DNA of 64,000 nucleotides from Irineochytrium annulatum (Eukaryota; Chytridiomycota; Chytridiomycetes; Chytridiales; Chytridiaceae). The stretch covers positions 1 through 64,000 of the forward strand of contig JADGJL010000003.1 of the NCBI GenBank assembly GCA_027600665.1, in the 5' to 3' direction. Made by a program: the position numbers and the translations under genes. Positions within the stretch are counted from its first letter, which is position 1; every line of letters begins with the position of its first letter. Positions 36,954-44,796 of this stretch are shown one piece after another. The notes under the pieces are model-generated. The model searched no databases and had not been told where the DNA came from. It saw nothing but the letters and a program-made list of their open reading frames with translations.

Positions 36954-37901
36954 TTAGATGCCGGCAGGTACATCACTTCCCAGATCCAGCCATGCGATTT
37001 CAGCAGGAGTCAGTGTGATGCGGGAGCCTTCGTCACAGGAGAGCAGTTCCGCCTGATTCTGGGCACCGATCAGCGCACAGGTTGGGAACGCCTGATTCAA
37101 TACATAAGCGAGTGCAATCTGAATGGGTGATGTTTTCTTCGAATTAGCCAATTGTTCTGCCCGGCGTAACCGTTCCCAGTTGCCATCACTGTAGAATACA
37201 CGCACCAGATCTTCGTTATCGCGAACTTCAGGTGTGAATCTTCCCGTGAAGAAACCACGCGCTTGGGAGGACCAGGATAGCAATGGCAGCTTGGTTTGCT
37301 CATGCCATGCCAGTGTCTCTGCATCTGCCGACACACAGCCTGCCCAGAAAGGTTCGTTTGCTTTGGCGAGACTGAGGTTCGGACTGCTGAATGTGAAGCC
37401 CTTCAAGCCATTTGCCGCAGCGTACGCATTGGCTTCCTCGAGCCGCTGCCAGGTCCAGTTGGAGGCGCCAATTGCGCCGATTTTGCCAGATTCAATATGT
37501 TCGTTCAGTGCTTCAAGAATAACACTGACAGGCATATTTGGGTCATCCCGGTGCAACGCATACATCTCTACATGATCTGTCTGAAGACGCTCCAGACTTT
37601 CCATCAAGTCACTGCGGATGGCATCAGCGTTCACGCGTGGTCCATTCTGGTCATGATGCGCGCCTTTGGTAAGAATGACGATCTGGTCACGGTTACCGCG
37701 TTCCTTCATATAACGGCCAAGGACTTCTTCACTCTGTCCACCACAATAAATATGTGCTGTATCGACAGTGTTACCGCCAATCGACAGAAAAGCATCCATG
37801 TTCGTAGCTGCTTTATCGTAAGCACTATGCACGAAATAATCGGTTCCTTTAATCAATCTGGAGACGCGTTTACCTGCACCAGCAATTTCGATATATTCCA
37901 T
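36954..37901 (-). CDS. Aldo/keto reductase
   Basis: 315-residue NADPH-dependent oxidoreductase of the AKR barrel family. DTAHIYCGGQSEEVLGRYMK holds the catalytic Asp-Tyr pair, ILTKGAHHD the catalytic Lys, and EMYALHRDDP the His. The C-terminal part (ALAYVLNQAFPTCALIGAQN) is the cofactor end. It is 20 bases downstream of a Gfo/Idh/MocA gene on the same strand, so both probably work on one carbohydrate pathway. Confidence 0.92.
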   Translation of the reverse strand: MEYIEIAGAGKRVSRLIKGTDYFVHSAYDKAATNMDAFLSIGGNTVDTAHIYCGGQSEEVLGRYMKERGNRDQIVILTKGAHHDQNGPRVNADAIRSDLMESLERLQTDHVEMYALHRDDPNMPVSVILEALNEHIESGKIGAIGASNWTWQRLEEANAYAAANGLKGFTFSSPNLSLAKANEPFWAGCVSADAETLAWHEQTKLPLLSWSSQARGFFTGRFTPEVRDNEDLVRVFYSDGNWERLRRAEQLANSKKTSPIQIALAYVLNQAFPTCALIGAQNQAELLSCDEGSRITLTPAEIAWLDLGSDVPAGI

Positions 37902-37921
37902 AAGTCAATTCATCCTCTCAA

Positions 37922-38926
37922 TTATAGTGTAATTCGTGTACGTTCTTCCGCTGAACGAAGGCAAGCTTCCAGCACTTTCATATTAGCTACTGCATCGGAA
38001 GGGGCGAAGCGCAGATCCTTGCCCTGAAGTACGGCACGAGCCATATCATCTCCTTGCAGTGAGTAGTGGTTTACTTGTGGAACTTCAATCTCCCTGCGTT
38101 CACCACCTGCTGTGACATAGAAGTTGGAACTGCGATCCTGACGACCGATAAAGGCCGATGGTACCTCAATGATGCCATCAGAACCTAGAACTTCGAGCGT
38201 GTTGCGGAAGGCTGCCCACATGCTGCTGTCAAACGTCACGCCAACATGATTATCGAATTCCAGCAATCCGGAAGCCATCATATCGACCTGATCATGCTGT
38301 GGGGAGAACATGCCAATAACGGTAACTGCGCTTGGTTCCTGACCAAGTAGTAGACGTGCTACGCTGATGGAATAACATCCGATATCATACAGTGCACCTC
38401 CACCCCACTCCTTCCGAAAGCGGACATTGCCGGATGCATTGGAGTTATTAAATGAAAATGTACTGTGAATACCACGGATCTCACCGATCTCACCGCTGGC
38501 GATGATATCCCTGATCTGCTCATAACGTGGATGATGACGGTACATGAATGCTTCCGCGAGATGCACACCTGCATCTGCACAAGCTTGAACCATCTCCTGA
38601 GCTTCCTGCTCTGTCAGAGCCAGTGGTTTTTCGCACAAAATATGTTTGCCTGCTTCTGCAGCCCGGATCGTCCATTCCCGATGCAGATGATTCGGCAGTG
38701 GGATATATACGGCATCAATGGAATCGTCAGCGAGCAAAGCTTCATAACTGCCATAAGCCTTGTCGATCCCAAGTTGTTCGGCCGTTTGTTTGGCTTTATG
38801 TTCGTCTCGACTGGCAATCGCGGTTACTTCATTCAACTCGGATTGCTGCAAGCCAGGAATGACGGATTCCACAGCAATGCTAGCGCTACCAAGAATGCCC
38901 CAACGCAATTTTTGAACTGAATTCAT
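37922..38926 (-). CDS. Gfo/Idh/MocA-family dehydrogenase
   Basis: 334 residues. Rossmann start LRWGILGSASIAVESVIPGL, the EKP motif CEKPLALTEQEA, and GGALYDIGCYSISVARLLLG in the C-terminal domain. It resembles D-xylose/trans-dihydrodiol-type dehydrogenases. GGAGG precedes the ATG. It is the first gene of a two-gene operon with the aldo/keto reductase and is divergent from an AraC regulator. Confidence 0.92.
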   Translation of the reverse strand: MNSVQKLRWGILGSASIAVESVIPGLQQSELNEVTAIASRDEHKAKQTAEQLGIDKAYGSYEALLADDSIDAVYIPLPNHLHREWTIRAAEAGKHILCEKPLALTEQEAQEMVQACADAGVHLAEAFMYRHHPRYEQIRDIIASGEIGEIRGIHSTFSFNNSNASGNVRFRKEWGGGALYDIGCYSISVARLLLGQEPSAVTVIGMFSPQHDQVDMMASGLLEFDNHVGVTFDSSMWAAFRNTLEVLGSDGIIEVPSAFIGRQDRSSNFYVTAGGERREIEVPQVNHYSLQGDDMARAVLQGKDLRFAPSDAVANMKVLEACLRSAEERTRITL

Positions 38927-39044
38927 GTGTTGTATCCTCCTGTGTATAAATGTATATTGTGATTATAATGAATAGACCAATGAATTAAAATGATAATATA
39001 TTGAATTTAGTTAACACAATATTGTTGATCAAGGAGAAGCGGCT

Positions 39045-39884
39045 ATGATGAGACAAACCGTATTGCTTACCCTGCAGGATATTCCATATTTTTGTTATCC
39101 CGAATCCGTTGGACACTATATGGATCATCCCCAGCATTCCGTATTACGGGAGGCAGGTGTGCTGAACAATTTTAATATTCACTATGTTGCTTCGGGCAAG
39201 GGATATGTGGAAGTGGACGGGGTAGAGCATGAACTTCGTGCAGGTCAGGCCGTACTTTATTTCCCGCAGCAGCGACAACATTATTATAGTAGTGAAGATG
39301 ATCCATGGGATGTACGATGGGTTCATTTTTACGGTGAACGTCTGCATGATTATATGATTGAACGGGGGTTACATCGTAATCTGTTATGGACATTGCGTCA
39401 GCGTAGCTCTTGGGAAGAGGCTCATCTGGCCTTGCTGACTGAAGCGGAACAGAATACCATGCTGCGTCCGGCTCAGCTATCCACATTGACCTATTCCGTA
39501 CTCGCCGAATTCGTGCAGCATGCGGTACCTTTGAAAAACACACGTACCACAAGTAAGGCGGAGAGTCGGGTACTTGCGCTTCTTCCACAGATGCAGCAAG
39601 AGGCCTGTCAACCTTTCCTGTTACAGGACTGGGCAGATCTTGCAGGTGTGAGTTCGTATTACTTTTGCAAGATGTTCAAGAGTGCTGTAGAGATGACGCC
39701 TATGGAGTTTATCACTCGTTCACGACTACAGATGGCGAAGCAATGGTTACTGGAACGGCCCTCGGCCAACATTGGACAGATTGCAGAGGAAGCGGGATAT
39801 CCCAATGCCAGTTATTTTAACCGCCAGTTTATGGCTCATGAGGGGATGACACCTACGGATTATCGCGGATTGTATCACAATTAA
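39045..39884 (+). CDS. AraC-family transcriptional regulator
   Basis: 279 residues. N-terminal AraC-type cupin (about 25-95; NIHYVASGKGYVEVDGVEHEL... GQAVLYFPQQRQHY) and C-terminal HTH pair (about 180-278; LQDWADLAGVSSYYFCKMFKSAVEMTPMEFI and IGQIAEEAGYPNASYFNRQF). It probably controls the divergent dehydrogenase-reductase operon. A short palindrome ACAATATTGT (39016-39025) sits between them. AAGGAGAAG precedes the ATG. Confidence 0.9.
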   Translation: MMRQTVLLTLQDIPYFCYPESVGHYMDHPQHSVLREAGVLNNFNIHYVASGKGYVEVDGVEHELRAGQAVLYFPQQRQHYYSSEDDPWDVRWVHFYGERLHDYMIERGLHRNLLWTLRQRSSWEEAHLALLTEAEQNTMLRPAQLSTLTYSVLAEFVQHAVPLKNTRTTSKAESRVLALLPQMQQEACQPFLLQDWADLAGVSSYYFCKMFKSAVEMTPMEFITRSRLQMAKQWLLERPSANIGQIAEEAGYPNASYFNRQFMAHEGMTPTDYRGLYHN

Positions 39885-39990
39885 CTCCTATCCCTTCGAT
39901 GTTTCCAACTCTTGAAGTGTAGTAGTTTGACAGAGAGCCCAATCAAGTCTATTATGGATAAATTAAATCCGTGTATAATGAGGTGCCCTC

Positions 39991-40401
39991 ATGAAATATT
40001 CAAAAGCAACAAATTATGCTTTGCATACCATGCTTCATCTTGTAAGCACTGCCCCTGAACAACTGGTTAGTGTTCACCAACTTGCAGAATTGCAGAAGGT
40101 ATCACCAACCTACCTGTCCAAAATATTGACCAAATTGGTTAAGGCGGGTATGATCGAATCCACATCCGGAGCCAATGGTGGTTATCGGCTTAGTCGTAAA
40201 AATCCTGATCCTTCTTTCCTGGAGATCATTCATGCGATTGAAGGTCAGGCATCCCTGTTCGAATGTTCCCAGAATCATAACGCAGGTTGTTTGATCCAGC
40301 AGGTAATGGTTCAGGCGGAAGAAGAGATGGAGAGTTTCCTGAACAATAAGAAAATGTCAGAACTCGCTTCCCAGATGAAAAGTTGGAGTGCACAGCAGTA
40401 G
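39991..40401 (+). CDS. Rrf2-family transcriptional regulator
   Basis: 136 residues with an N-terminal winged HTH (MKYSKATNYALHTMLHL, VSPTYLSKILTKLVKAGMIES, GGYRLSR) of the Rrf2 family. It has two cysteines (FECSQNHNAGC) instead of the three-cysteine FeS cluster motif of IscR, resembling the YwnA branch. It may sense redox or nitrosative conditions. It is upstream of, and separated by a terminator from, the SnoaL-like gene. Confidence 0.9.
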   Translation: MKYSKATNYALHTMLHLVSTAPEQLVSVHQLAELQKVSPTYLSKILTKLVKAGMIESTSGANGGYRLSRKNPDPSFLEIIHAIEGQASLFECSQNHNAGCLIQQVMVQAEEEMESFLNNKKMSELASQMKSWSAQQ

Positions 40402-40462
40402 CTTGGGGCTGGAAGTGAGGCTTGAATTGATGGGATTAACTCGTCTACCATAGGTATATCCA

Positions 40463-40505
40463 GATCTTTCCTCAACCTCACAAGAGGTAAGGGAAGATTT
40501 TTTTG
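40463..40505 (+). terminator. Terminator of the Rrf2 gene
   Basis: ATCTTTCCTCAACCTC pairs with GAGGTAAGGGAAGAT (small internal mismatches) around ACAA, followed by seven T. Confidence 0.85.
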
Positions 40506-40510
40506 TATCG

Positions 40511-40540
40511 TTGTGCCTAATAGAAGTCGAATGGTACAAT
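40511..40540 (+). promoter_or_regulatory. Promoter of the SnoaL-like gene
   Basis: -35 TTGTGC (40511-40516), 18-base spacer, -10 TACAAT (40535-40540). Confidence 0.5.
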
Positions 40541-40611
40541 AAGGAAGGTATAGGTGCATACATAATTGATCCGATCTTATATCACATTTTACATCTCTGG
40601 AGGGACAACAC

Positions 40612-41061
40612 ATGAGCCAATCAACGATCACAGGACTGGAACAATTGCTTGCGCTGGAAAACATTCGGAACACCAAGGCGCGTTATTGCCGCTATATTGA
40701 TACGAAACAATGGGACATCTTGGGTGATGTGTTTGCCCCCGATGCAGTGGCCGATTTCAGCACAGAAGGCAATCCAATCCCGGTATTAACAGGTCGCGAC
40801 ACCATCGTACAAGTATTCCGTGATCTGGTGGATGTTGCCGTAACCGTACATCATGTTCATAGCGCGGAAGTTGAATTCGTATCCGAGAATGAAGCGAAGG
40901 TTATCTCCCCAATGGAAGATTGGGTGACGTTCCCGGAGGGCAATGAGAACAAATCCTTCCACGGATTTGGGCACTACCACGAAACTTTTGTCAAAATCGA
41001 CGGCCAATGGTACATCAAACATACAAGTCTGAAACGTCTTCGTCTGGACCTGTTTGAATAG
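40612..41061 (+). CDS. SnoaL-like (NTF2-fold) protein
   Basis: 149 residues of the nuclear-transport-factor-2-like SnoaL_4 type: an N-terminal helix LLALENIRNTKARYCRYIDTKQW, then FAPDAVADF and a C-terminal beta sheet with HHVHSAEVEF. Members include small hydrolases, isomerases and proteins of unknown use. CTGGAGGGAC precedes the ATG. It stands alone, bounded by terminators. Confidence 0.85.
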   Translation: MSQSTITGLEQLLALENIRNTKARYCRYIDTKQWDILGDVFAPDAVADFSTEGNPIPVLTGRDTIVQVFRDLVDVAVTVHHVHSAEVEFVSENEAKVISPMEDWVTFPEGNENKSFHGFGHYHETFVKIDGQWYIKHTSLKRLRLDLFE

Positions 41062-41076
41062 GATAAAGATGAACAA

Positions 41077-41116
41077 AAACACTTACAGATGTTTGGTGCT
41101 GTAAGTGTTTTTTTGG
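41077..41116 (+). terminator. Terminator of the SnoaL-like gene
   Basis: AAACACTTACAG / CTGTAAGTGTTT stem followed by a T run; it isolates the polyketide cluster from upstream transcription. Confidence 0.92.
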
Positions 41117-41206
41117 GTTACAGTGAAGACGAGTTGAATAGGAGACAAAATGTGAGTGTTTTATGTGAATTGTAAGGTTATTTTACATAAAATTGAATTA
41201 ATAGCA

Positions 41207-41235
41207 TTGACGTTCCAAAAGTCATGAGTTAAGAT
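41207..41235 (+). promoter_or_regulatory. Promoter of loaP and probably the polyketide operon
   Basis: -35 TTGACG (41207-41212), 17-base spacer, -10 TAAGAT (41230-41235). No other clear promoter is seen between here and 64000. Confidence 0.65.
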
Positions 41236-41348
41236 ACTTACAACAAAACAATTACATTTTATTACACAAATTGAAACTTTGGGTTTTTATTCTTCATATT
41301 TATATGTATATTTCCGCTTGGCTAATTTGTTAATCAGAGGATGATGCC

Positions 41349-41870
41349 ATGAACTGGTACGCATTGTTTGTACATACAGGAAGCGAAGAAGTCATTAGGA
41401 AATACCTACATATGTATCTAGGAACCTCCATCCGAGTTTTAATCCCCAAGAGAAAAGTTCCGGAGAAGAAATCAGGTATTTTTGAAGCCTGTACCAAAAA
41501 AGTCTTTCCTGGCTATGTATTGATTCAAGTCAACATGACCGCCGAAACATACCACTTAATCTGTTCTATTCCTCATATCATTAAAATGCTGGGAACCAAT
41601 GCAAGCTGCACGCCAATCCCGGATCATGAAATGACCACATTGCTAAACCTCATCAATCCGGAAGATATTATCGATTATTCAACCGTATATATGGAAAATA
41701 CGAAAGTTGTGGTGCTGGATGGTCCGTTGATGGGACACGAAGGCATCATTAAGAAGATTGACAAGCATACACGCAGAGCAAAGGTGTGGCTTCATCTAAC
41801 AGGCAATGATGAACCTAAATTAGTTGATTTGGGTGTTGAGATTTTATATGCAGCACAAGAAAAACGATAA
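41349..41870 (+). CDS. loaP: LoaP-type NusG paralogue, transcription antiterminator
   Basis: 173 residues. N-terminal NGN domain (MNWYALFVHTGSEE, VFPGYVLIQVNM, IPHIIKMLGT) and C-terminal KOW domain (VVVLDGPLMGHEGIIKKIDKHTRRAKVWL). It lacks the length of housekeeping NusG context genes (no secE or rplK nearby) and instead heads a PKS operon, as LoaP does for difficidin and macrolactin operons in Bacillus velezensis. It is expected to ride on RNA polymerase, recognise a hairpin in the leader RNA and suppress termination along the following genes. AGAGGATGAT precedes the ATG. Family placement is from domain pattern and context. Confidence 0.88.
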   Translation: MNWYALFVHTGSEEVIRKYLHMYLGTSIRVLIPKRKVPEKKSGIFEACTKKVFPGYVLIQVNMTAETYHLICSIPHIIKMLGTNASCTPIPDHEMTTLLNLINPEDIIDYSTVYMENTKVVVLDGPLMGHEGIIKKIDKHTRRAKVWLHLTGNDEPKLVDLGVEILYAAQEKR

Positions 41871-42167
41871 GGTACTCAGATATGTTATGGTCACTTACGA
41901 CAACCAAAACCGGAGGAGCAGAATGAAGCTTAGGCACATTATGCAACCAAAGGAGTCATATGCATAAACGCTGAAATACACCCACGTGTATCGACAGGGC
42001 GAAGCTATGTACGTTGGAGCAGTCATCCCTACATTTTGTTGAATAAGGTATTTATGTGACAGTAAAGCGCAAACAAGTGGCTGAACTGTTTTTTTGTTGT
42101 CTTCAGGAAATTTATTGTTTTCAGAGAGGGCTGCTTACCTTGGATTCAGGAAAGGAAGACGTGTTGC
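41871..42167 (+). promoter_or_regulatory. Leader between loaP and the first PKS-cluster gene (candidate LoaP target)
   Basis: 297 bases. Contains a perfect hairpin ATACAC-CCAC-GTGTAT (41976-41991), a 14-codon reading frame with a strong ribosome binding site (41923-41967), a second start ATG 41960 after AAAGGAG giving only four codons, and a T run (GTTTTTTTG, around 42090) after a weak stem that could pause or terminate. No second promoter of good quality is seen. The role as LoaP-responsive leader is inference. Confidence 0.45.
41923..41967 (+). CDS. Possible 14-residue leader peptide
   Basis: ATG AAG CTT AGG ... GCA TAA, encoding MKLRHIMQPKESYA, with GGAGGAG about five bases before the start, stronger than that of most full genes here. 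It has no family. It could be a translated leader coupled to antitermination, or chance. Confidence 0.35.
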   Translation: MKLRHIMQPKESYA

Positions 42168-43163
42168 ATGAGACAAATGACCATTCGGGGTATTGGCATG
42201 TATGTGCCGGAATCCGTGTTAACGAATCAGGGGCTGGAGGCCATGGACATTAACGCAAATGCGGACTGGATCTACCATAATCTTGGAATTCGTGAACGAA
42301 GAATTGCGCACGAGCATGAGTACACCAGCGATTTGGGCTTGAAAGCTGCGAGACAAGCTATAGAACAGGCTGCGATTGATGTCGAAGATATAGACATGAT
42401 TATTATGGCGACCTTCACACCGGATCGCTTAATACCTCATCCGTCCGCTATTGTGAAGGAAAAGCTCGGAGCAGACCAAGCCATTTGTCTGGATCTCCGT
42501 GCGGGCTGTGCCGGATTCAGCTATGGATTAATGAATGCGTTTTATACGTTTCAGGCTGAAGAAGATATAAGCAATATTTTGGTCATCGGCGCAGATACCT
42601 ATTCGAAAGTAACGGATTGGCAGGATCGAGCAGCGTGTTCCAGTGTAGGGGATGGAGCAGGGGCATTTGTTTTACAGGAACTAGATGAGCATGACGCCTA
42701 TCACAGCGTTTTTCTGAACGGAATTATGCATCACGAGAATATGGAAGATATCAGTTACGGAACACTGCCTGTTCATTATGGACAGATTTCTGACGGATCT
42801 GTTTCCGTATACACATCCAATGGCCGATATTTATACGAACAATTGGTCAGGGGTATCCCACGGCTCGTGAACCGTCTTTTGCGCAAAGTAAAATGGAATA
42901 TAGGAGAAGTGGATCTGTTCATCTTCCCACAAACAAACAGTAATCTGATTAGAGAACTGGCCGTTGCCTTGGGTATCCCGCAAGAAAAGGCCTATATGAC
43001 GATGGAGAAATACGGGTACACCTCTAACGCCTGCTTGCCAATTGCAGTGGCCGAGGCTGTGAATCAAGGCGCACTGAAAATGGGTGATCGGGTCGTGTTG
43101 GTTGGGGCTGGAGCTGGAACGTATTATTGCGCTACAGCGATCAGATGGGGAGAAATCGTGTAA
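42168..43163 (+). CDS. KASIII (FabH)-like protein lacking the His-Asn of its triad
   Basis: 331-residue ketoacyl-ACP synthase III fold. The nucleophile is kept (RAGCAGF, Cys114). Where FabH has PHQAN the protein reads FPQTN, putting Pro254 at the His position, and where FabH has YGNTSAAS it reads YGYTSNAC, putting Tyr284 at the Asn position. Family knowledge says the His and Asn drive decarboxylation, so this protein probably cannot make C-C bonds by decarboxylation and may act as an acyl transferase loading a starter onto an ACP. First structural gene of the PKS operon, 16 bases before the thioesterase. Confidence 0.85.
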   Translation: MRQMTIRGIGMYVPESVLTNQGLEAMDINANADWIYHNLGIRERRIAHEHEYTSDLGLKAARQAIEQAAIDVEDIDMIIMATFTPDRLIPHPSAIVKEKLGADQAICLDLRAGCAGFSYGLMNAFYTFQAEEDISNILVIGADTYSKVTDWQDRAACSSVGDGAGAFVLQELDEHDAYHSVFLNGIMHHENMEDISYGTLPVHYGQISDGSVSVYTSNGRYLYEQLVRGIPRLVNRLLRKVKWNIGEVDLFIFPQTNSNLIRELAVALGIPQEKAYMTMEKYGYTSNACLPIAVAEAVNQGALKMGDRVVLVGAGAGTYYCATAIRWGEIV

Positions 43164-43179
43164 GTGGAGAGGAGATTAT

Positions 43180-43896
43180 ATGGCCAAGATGCGATTATAT
43201 TGTGTTCCTTATGCAGGAGGGTCAGCATCAATATATTACAAATGGAAAAAAGGGTTATCCGAATCTATCGTGCTGACTCTTGTTGAACTTGCAGGACGAG
43301 GATTGAAATTCTCCAAGCCGCTCTATGAAAGTATTCAGCAGAGTGTAGATGATGTATTTGAGTATATAGCTCGCGATTTGCCAGATGAGGAGCCATATGC
43401 CCTATTTGGACATAGTCTAGGAAGTCTGATTATTTATGAACTGTATAACAAAATGCATGAAGAGCAGTTCAGGAAACCGATACACATGTTTTTTTCTGGG
43501 CGAGAAACACCGGATTACAAAAAAGAACAGGTCTATTACCATTTACCCGAAGGACAGTTCATAGACCGCATTAAGGAAATGGGCGGTACACCGGATGAGT
43601 TCTTTGAGAACCAGCAACTGATGGATATGTTTATCCCCGTATTACGTAAGGATCTGGAGATGAATGAGACGTATACTTATGAGGAGAAGCCTTATAAGCT
43701 GCAATGTGATATTACGATACTGAACGGAGCAGAGGATGAAGGCTATATTCTGGATTGTGCAGAACGCTGGAGAGGTTATACGGAACAAGGAAGTGCCGCC
43801 CGGATATACAAAGGGGGGCATTTTTATTTATTTGAAGGCAGTATACATCGGGTTACAAGCACGATCAATCAGACATTAACAAGTTATATGGAGTAG
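43180..43896 (+). CDS. Type II thioesterase (external editing thioesterase)
   Basis: 238-residue alpha/beta hydrolase of the TEII (GrsT/SrfAD) family. RLYCVPYAGGSASIYYKW is the N-terminal family start. The triad is Ser79 in GHSLGSL, Asp186 (GAEDEGY) and His214 (GGHFYLF). It removes wrong or stalled acyl groups from ACPs. GGAGAGGAG precedes ATG 43180; a longer frame from 43084 overlaps the KASIII gene and is rejected. Confidence 0.93.
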   Translation: MAKMRLYCVPYAGGSASIYYKWKKGLSESIVLTLVELAGRGLKFSKPLYESIQQSVDDVFEYIARDLPDEEPYALFGHSLGSLIIYELYNKMHEEQFRKPIHMFFSGRETPDYKKEQVYYHLPEGQFIDRIKEMGGTPDEFFENQQLMDMFIPVLRKDLEMNETYTYEEKPYKLQCDITILNGAEDEGYILDCAERWRGYTEQGSAARIYKGGHFYLFEGSIHRVTSTINQTLTSYME

Positions 43897-43922
43897 AATC
43901 CTATACCGAGGTGAGGTGTCCA

Positions 43923-44792
43923 ATGAATCAACGGCAGATTACACCAATTGAACAGCTGGAAGCAACCATACTGGACGTATTTCATGTTGTACTGGGAGCT
44001 GATGCGGGAGTCACAACCACAATTAATTTTTTTGACTTAGGGAGCGATTCATTGCTTCTTGCCCAGATCTATAATCAACTTGAAAAATTATATCCGGCTC
44101 AGATTACGTTAACCAATATGTTTGCCTATCCCACGATCTCGAGACTTGCCAAATTCATCGCAGACCAGGAAGGCATGGAACTGGAAGCATATCCTGTTCC
44201 TTTGGATTACATGCAGCATGCAGGACAGGCTCTTCAAGACCATCGATATGAATTCAGGATCGAGAAGGAGCGCTTCAATGAAATCAGAAACTTGTCTAAA
44301 AATGCAGGCTGCACGCCTGTAGAATGGTTGTGGTCTTTGTTTGCATATCTGTTGACGGAGATTGGCAATCAGCCGCAACTTACGGTCTATACCCTGATTT
44401 ATCGCATGAACCATATCAGTTCCATCTCACTGGATGTGCAAGAGGTGCAGGATTTCAATGAGTTGTTTGAAGTAGCCAAACAAACTTTACATTCAGCAGA
44501 CGAACAGCCTGGCCATCATATTCAGGATTTGGTGAGAACAGGGATGAAATCGCAACATGACGCCATCCGTCCGCTATTCTACGAGGCCGATTATGTCAGT
44601 GGGGGCAGGGGGGCGCTGGAGGAACTGTTTGATGTCATCTGTGAAATTCAAAATGAAAAACGAAATATGGTGGTAACGCTGTATTGTAAACCCCGAATGA
44701 ATACCGTTCAATGGAATCTTTTTTTCAGAACCTATGATCAAATGCTTGCCAAAGTGATTGAAAGTCTCCGCCCAGCGGCTGAAAGGGGATAA
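43923..44792 (+). CDS. ACP fused to the C-terminal half of a condensation-like domain
   Basis: 289 residues. An N-terminal carrier domain (about 5-85) has FFDLGSDSLLL with phosphopantetheine Ser43. From about residue 105 to the end the pattern (FRIEKERFNEIRNLSKNAGCTP..., DFNELFEVAKQTL, HHIQDLVRTG, then a beta stretch and MNTVQWNLFFRTYDQMLAKVIESL) matches the C-terminal half of NRPS condensation domains. The N-terminal half with the catalytic HHxxxDG is absent, so it is not a working condensation enzyme. It may be a binding platform for the starter-loading step with the KASIII-like protein. ATG 43923 follows GAGGTG. This assignment is by pattern only. Confidence 0.7.
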   Translation: MNQRQITPIEQLEATILDVFHVVLGADAGVTTTINFFDLGSDSLLLAQIYNQLEKLYPAQITLTNMFAYPTISRLAKFIADQEGMELEAYPVPLDYMQHAGQALQDHRYEFRIEKERFNEIRNLSKNAGCTPVEWLWSLFAYLLTEIGNQPQLTVYTLIYRMNHISSISLDVQEVQDFNELFEVAKQTLHSADEQPGHHIQDLVRTGMKSQHDAIRPLFYEADYVSGGRGALEELFDVICEIQNEKRNMVVTLYCKPRMNTVQWNLFFRTYDQMLAKVIESLRPAAERG

Positions 44793-44796
44793 AACA

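Noticed and set aside
42056..42253. 65-codon frame from GTG 42056 in the loaP leader
   Set aside because: Overlaps the start of the KASIII-like gene in another frame, weak ribosome binding site, no family features.
43084..43179. N-terminal extension of the thioesterase
   Set aside because: It would overlap the KASIII gene by 80 bases; the family start MxxxxLYCVPYAGG begins at ATG 43180 right after GGAGAGGAG.
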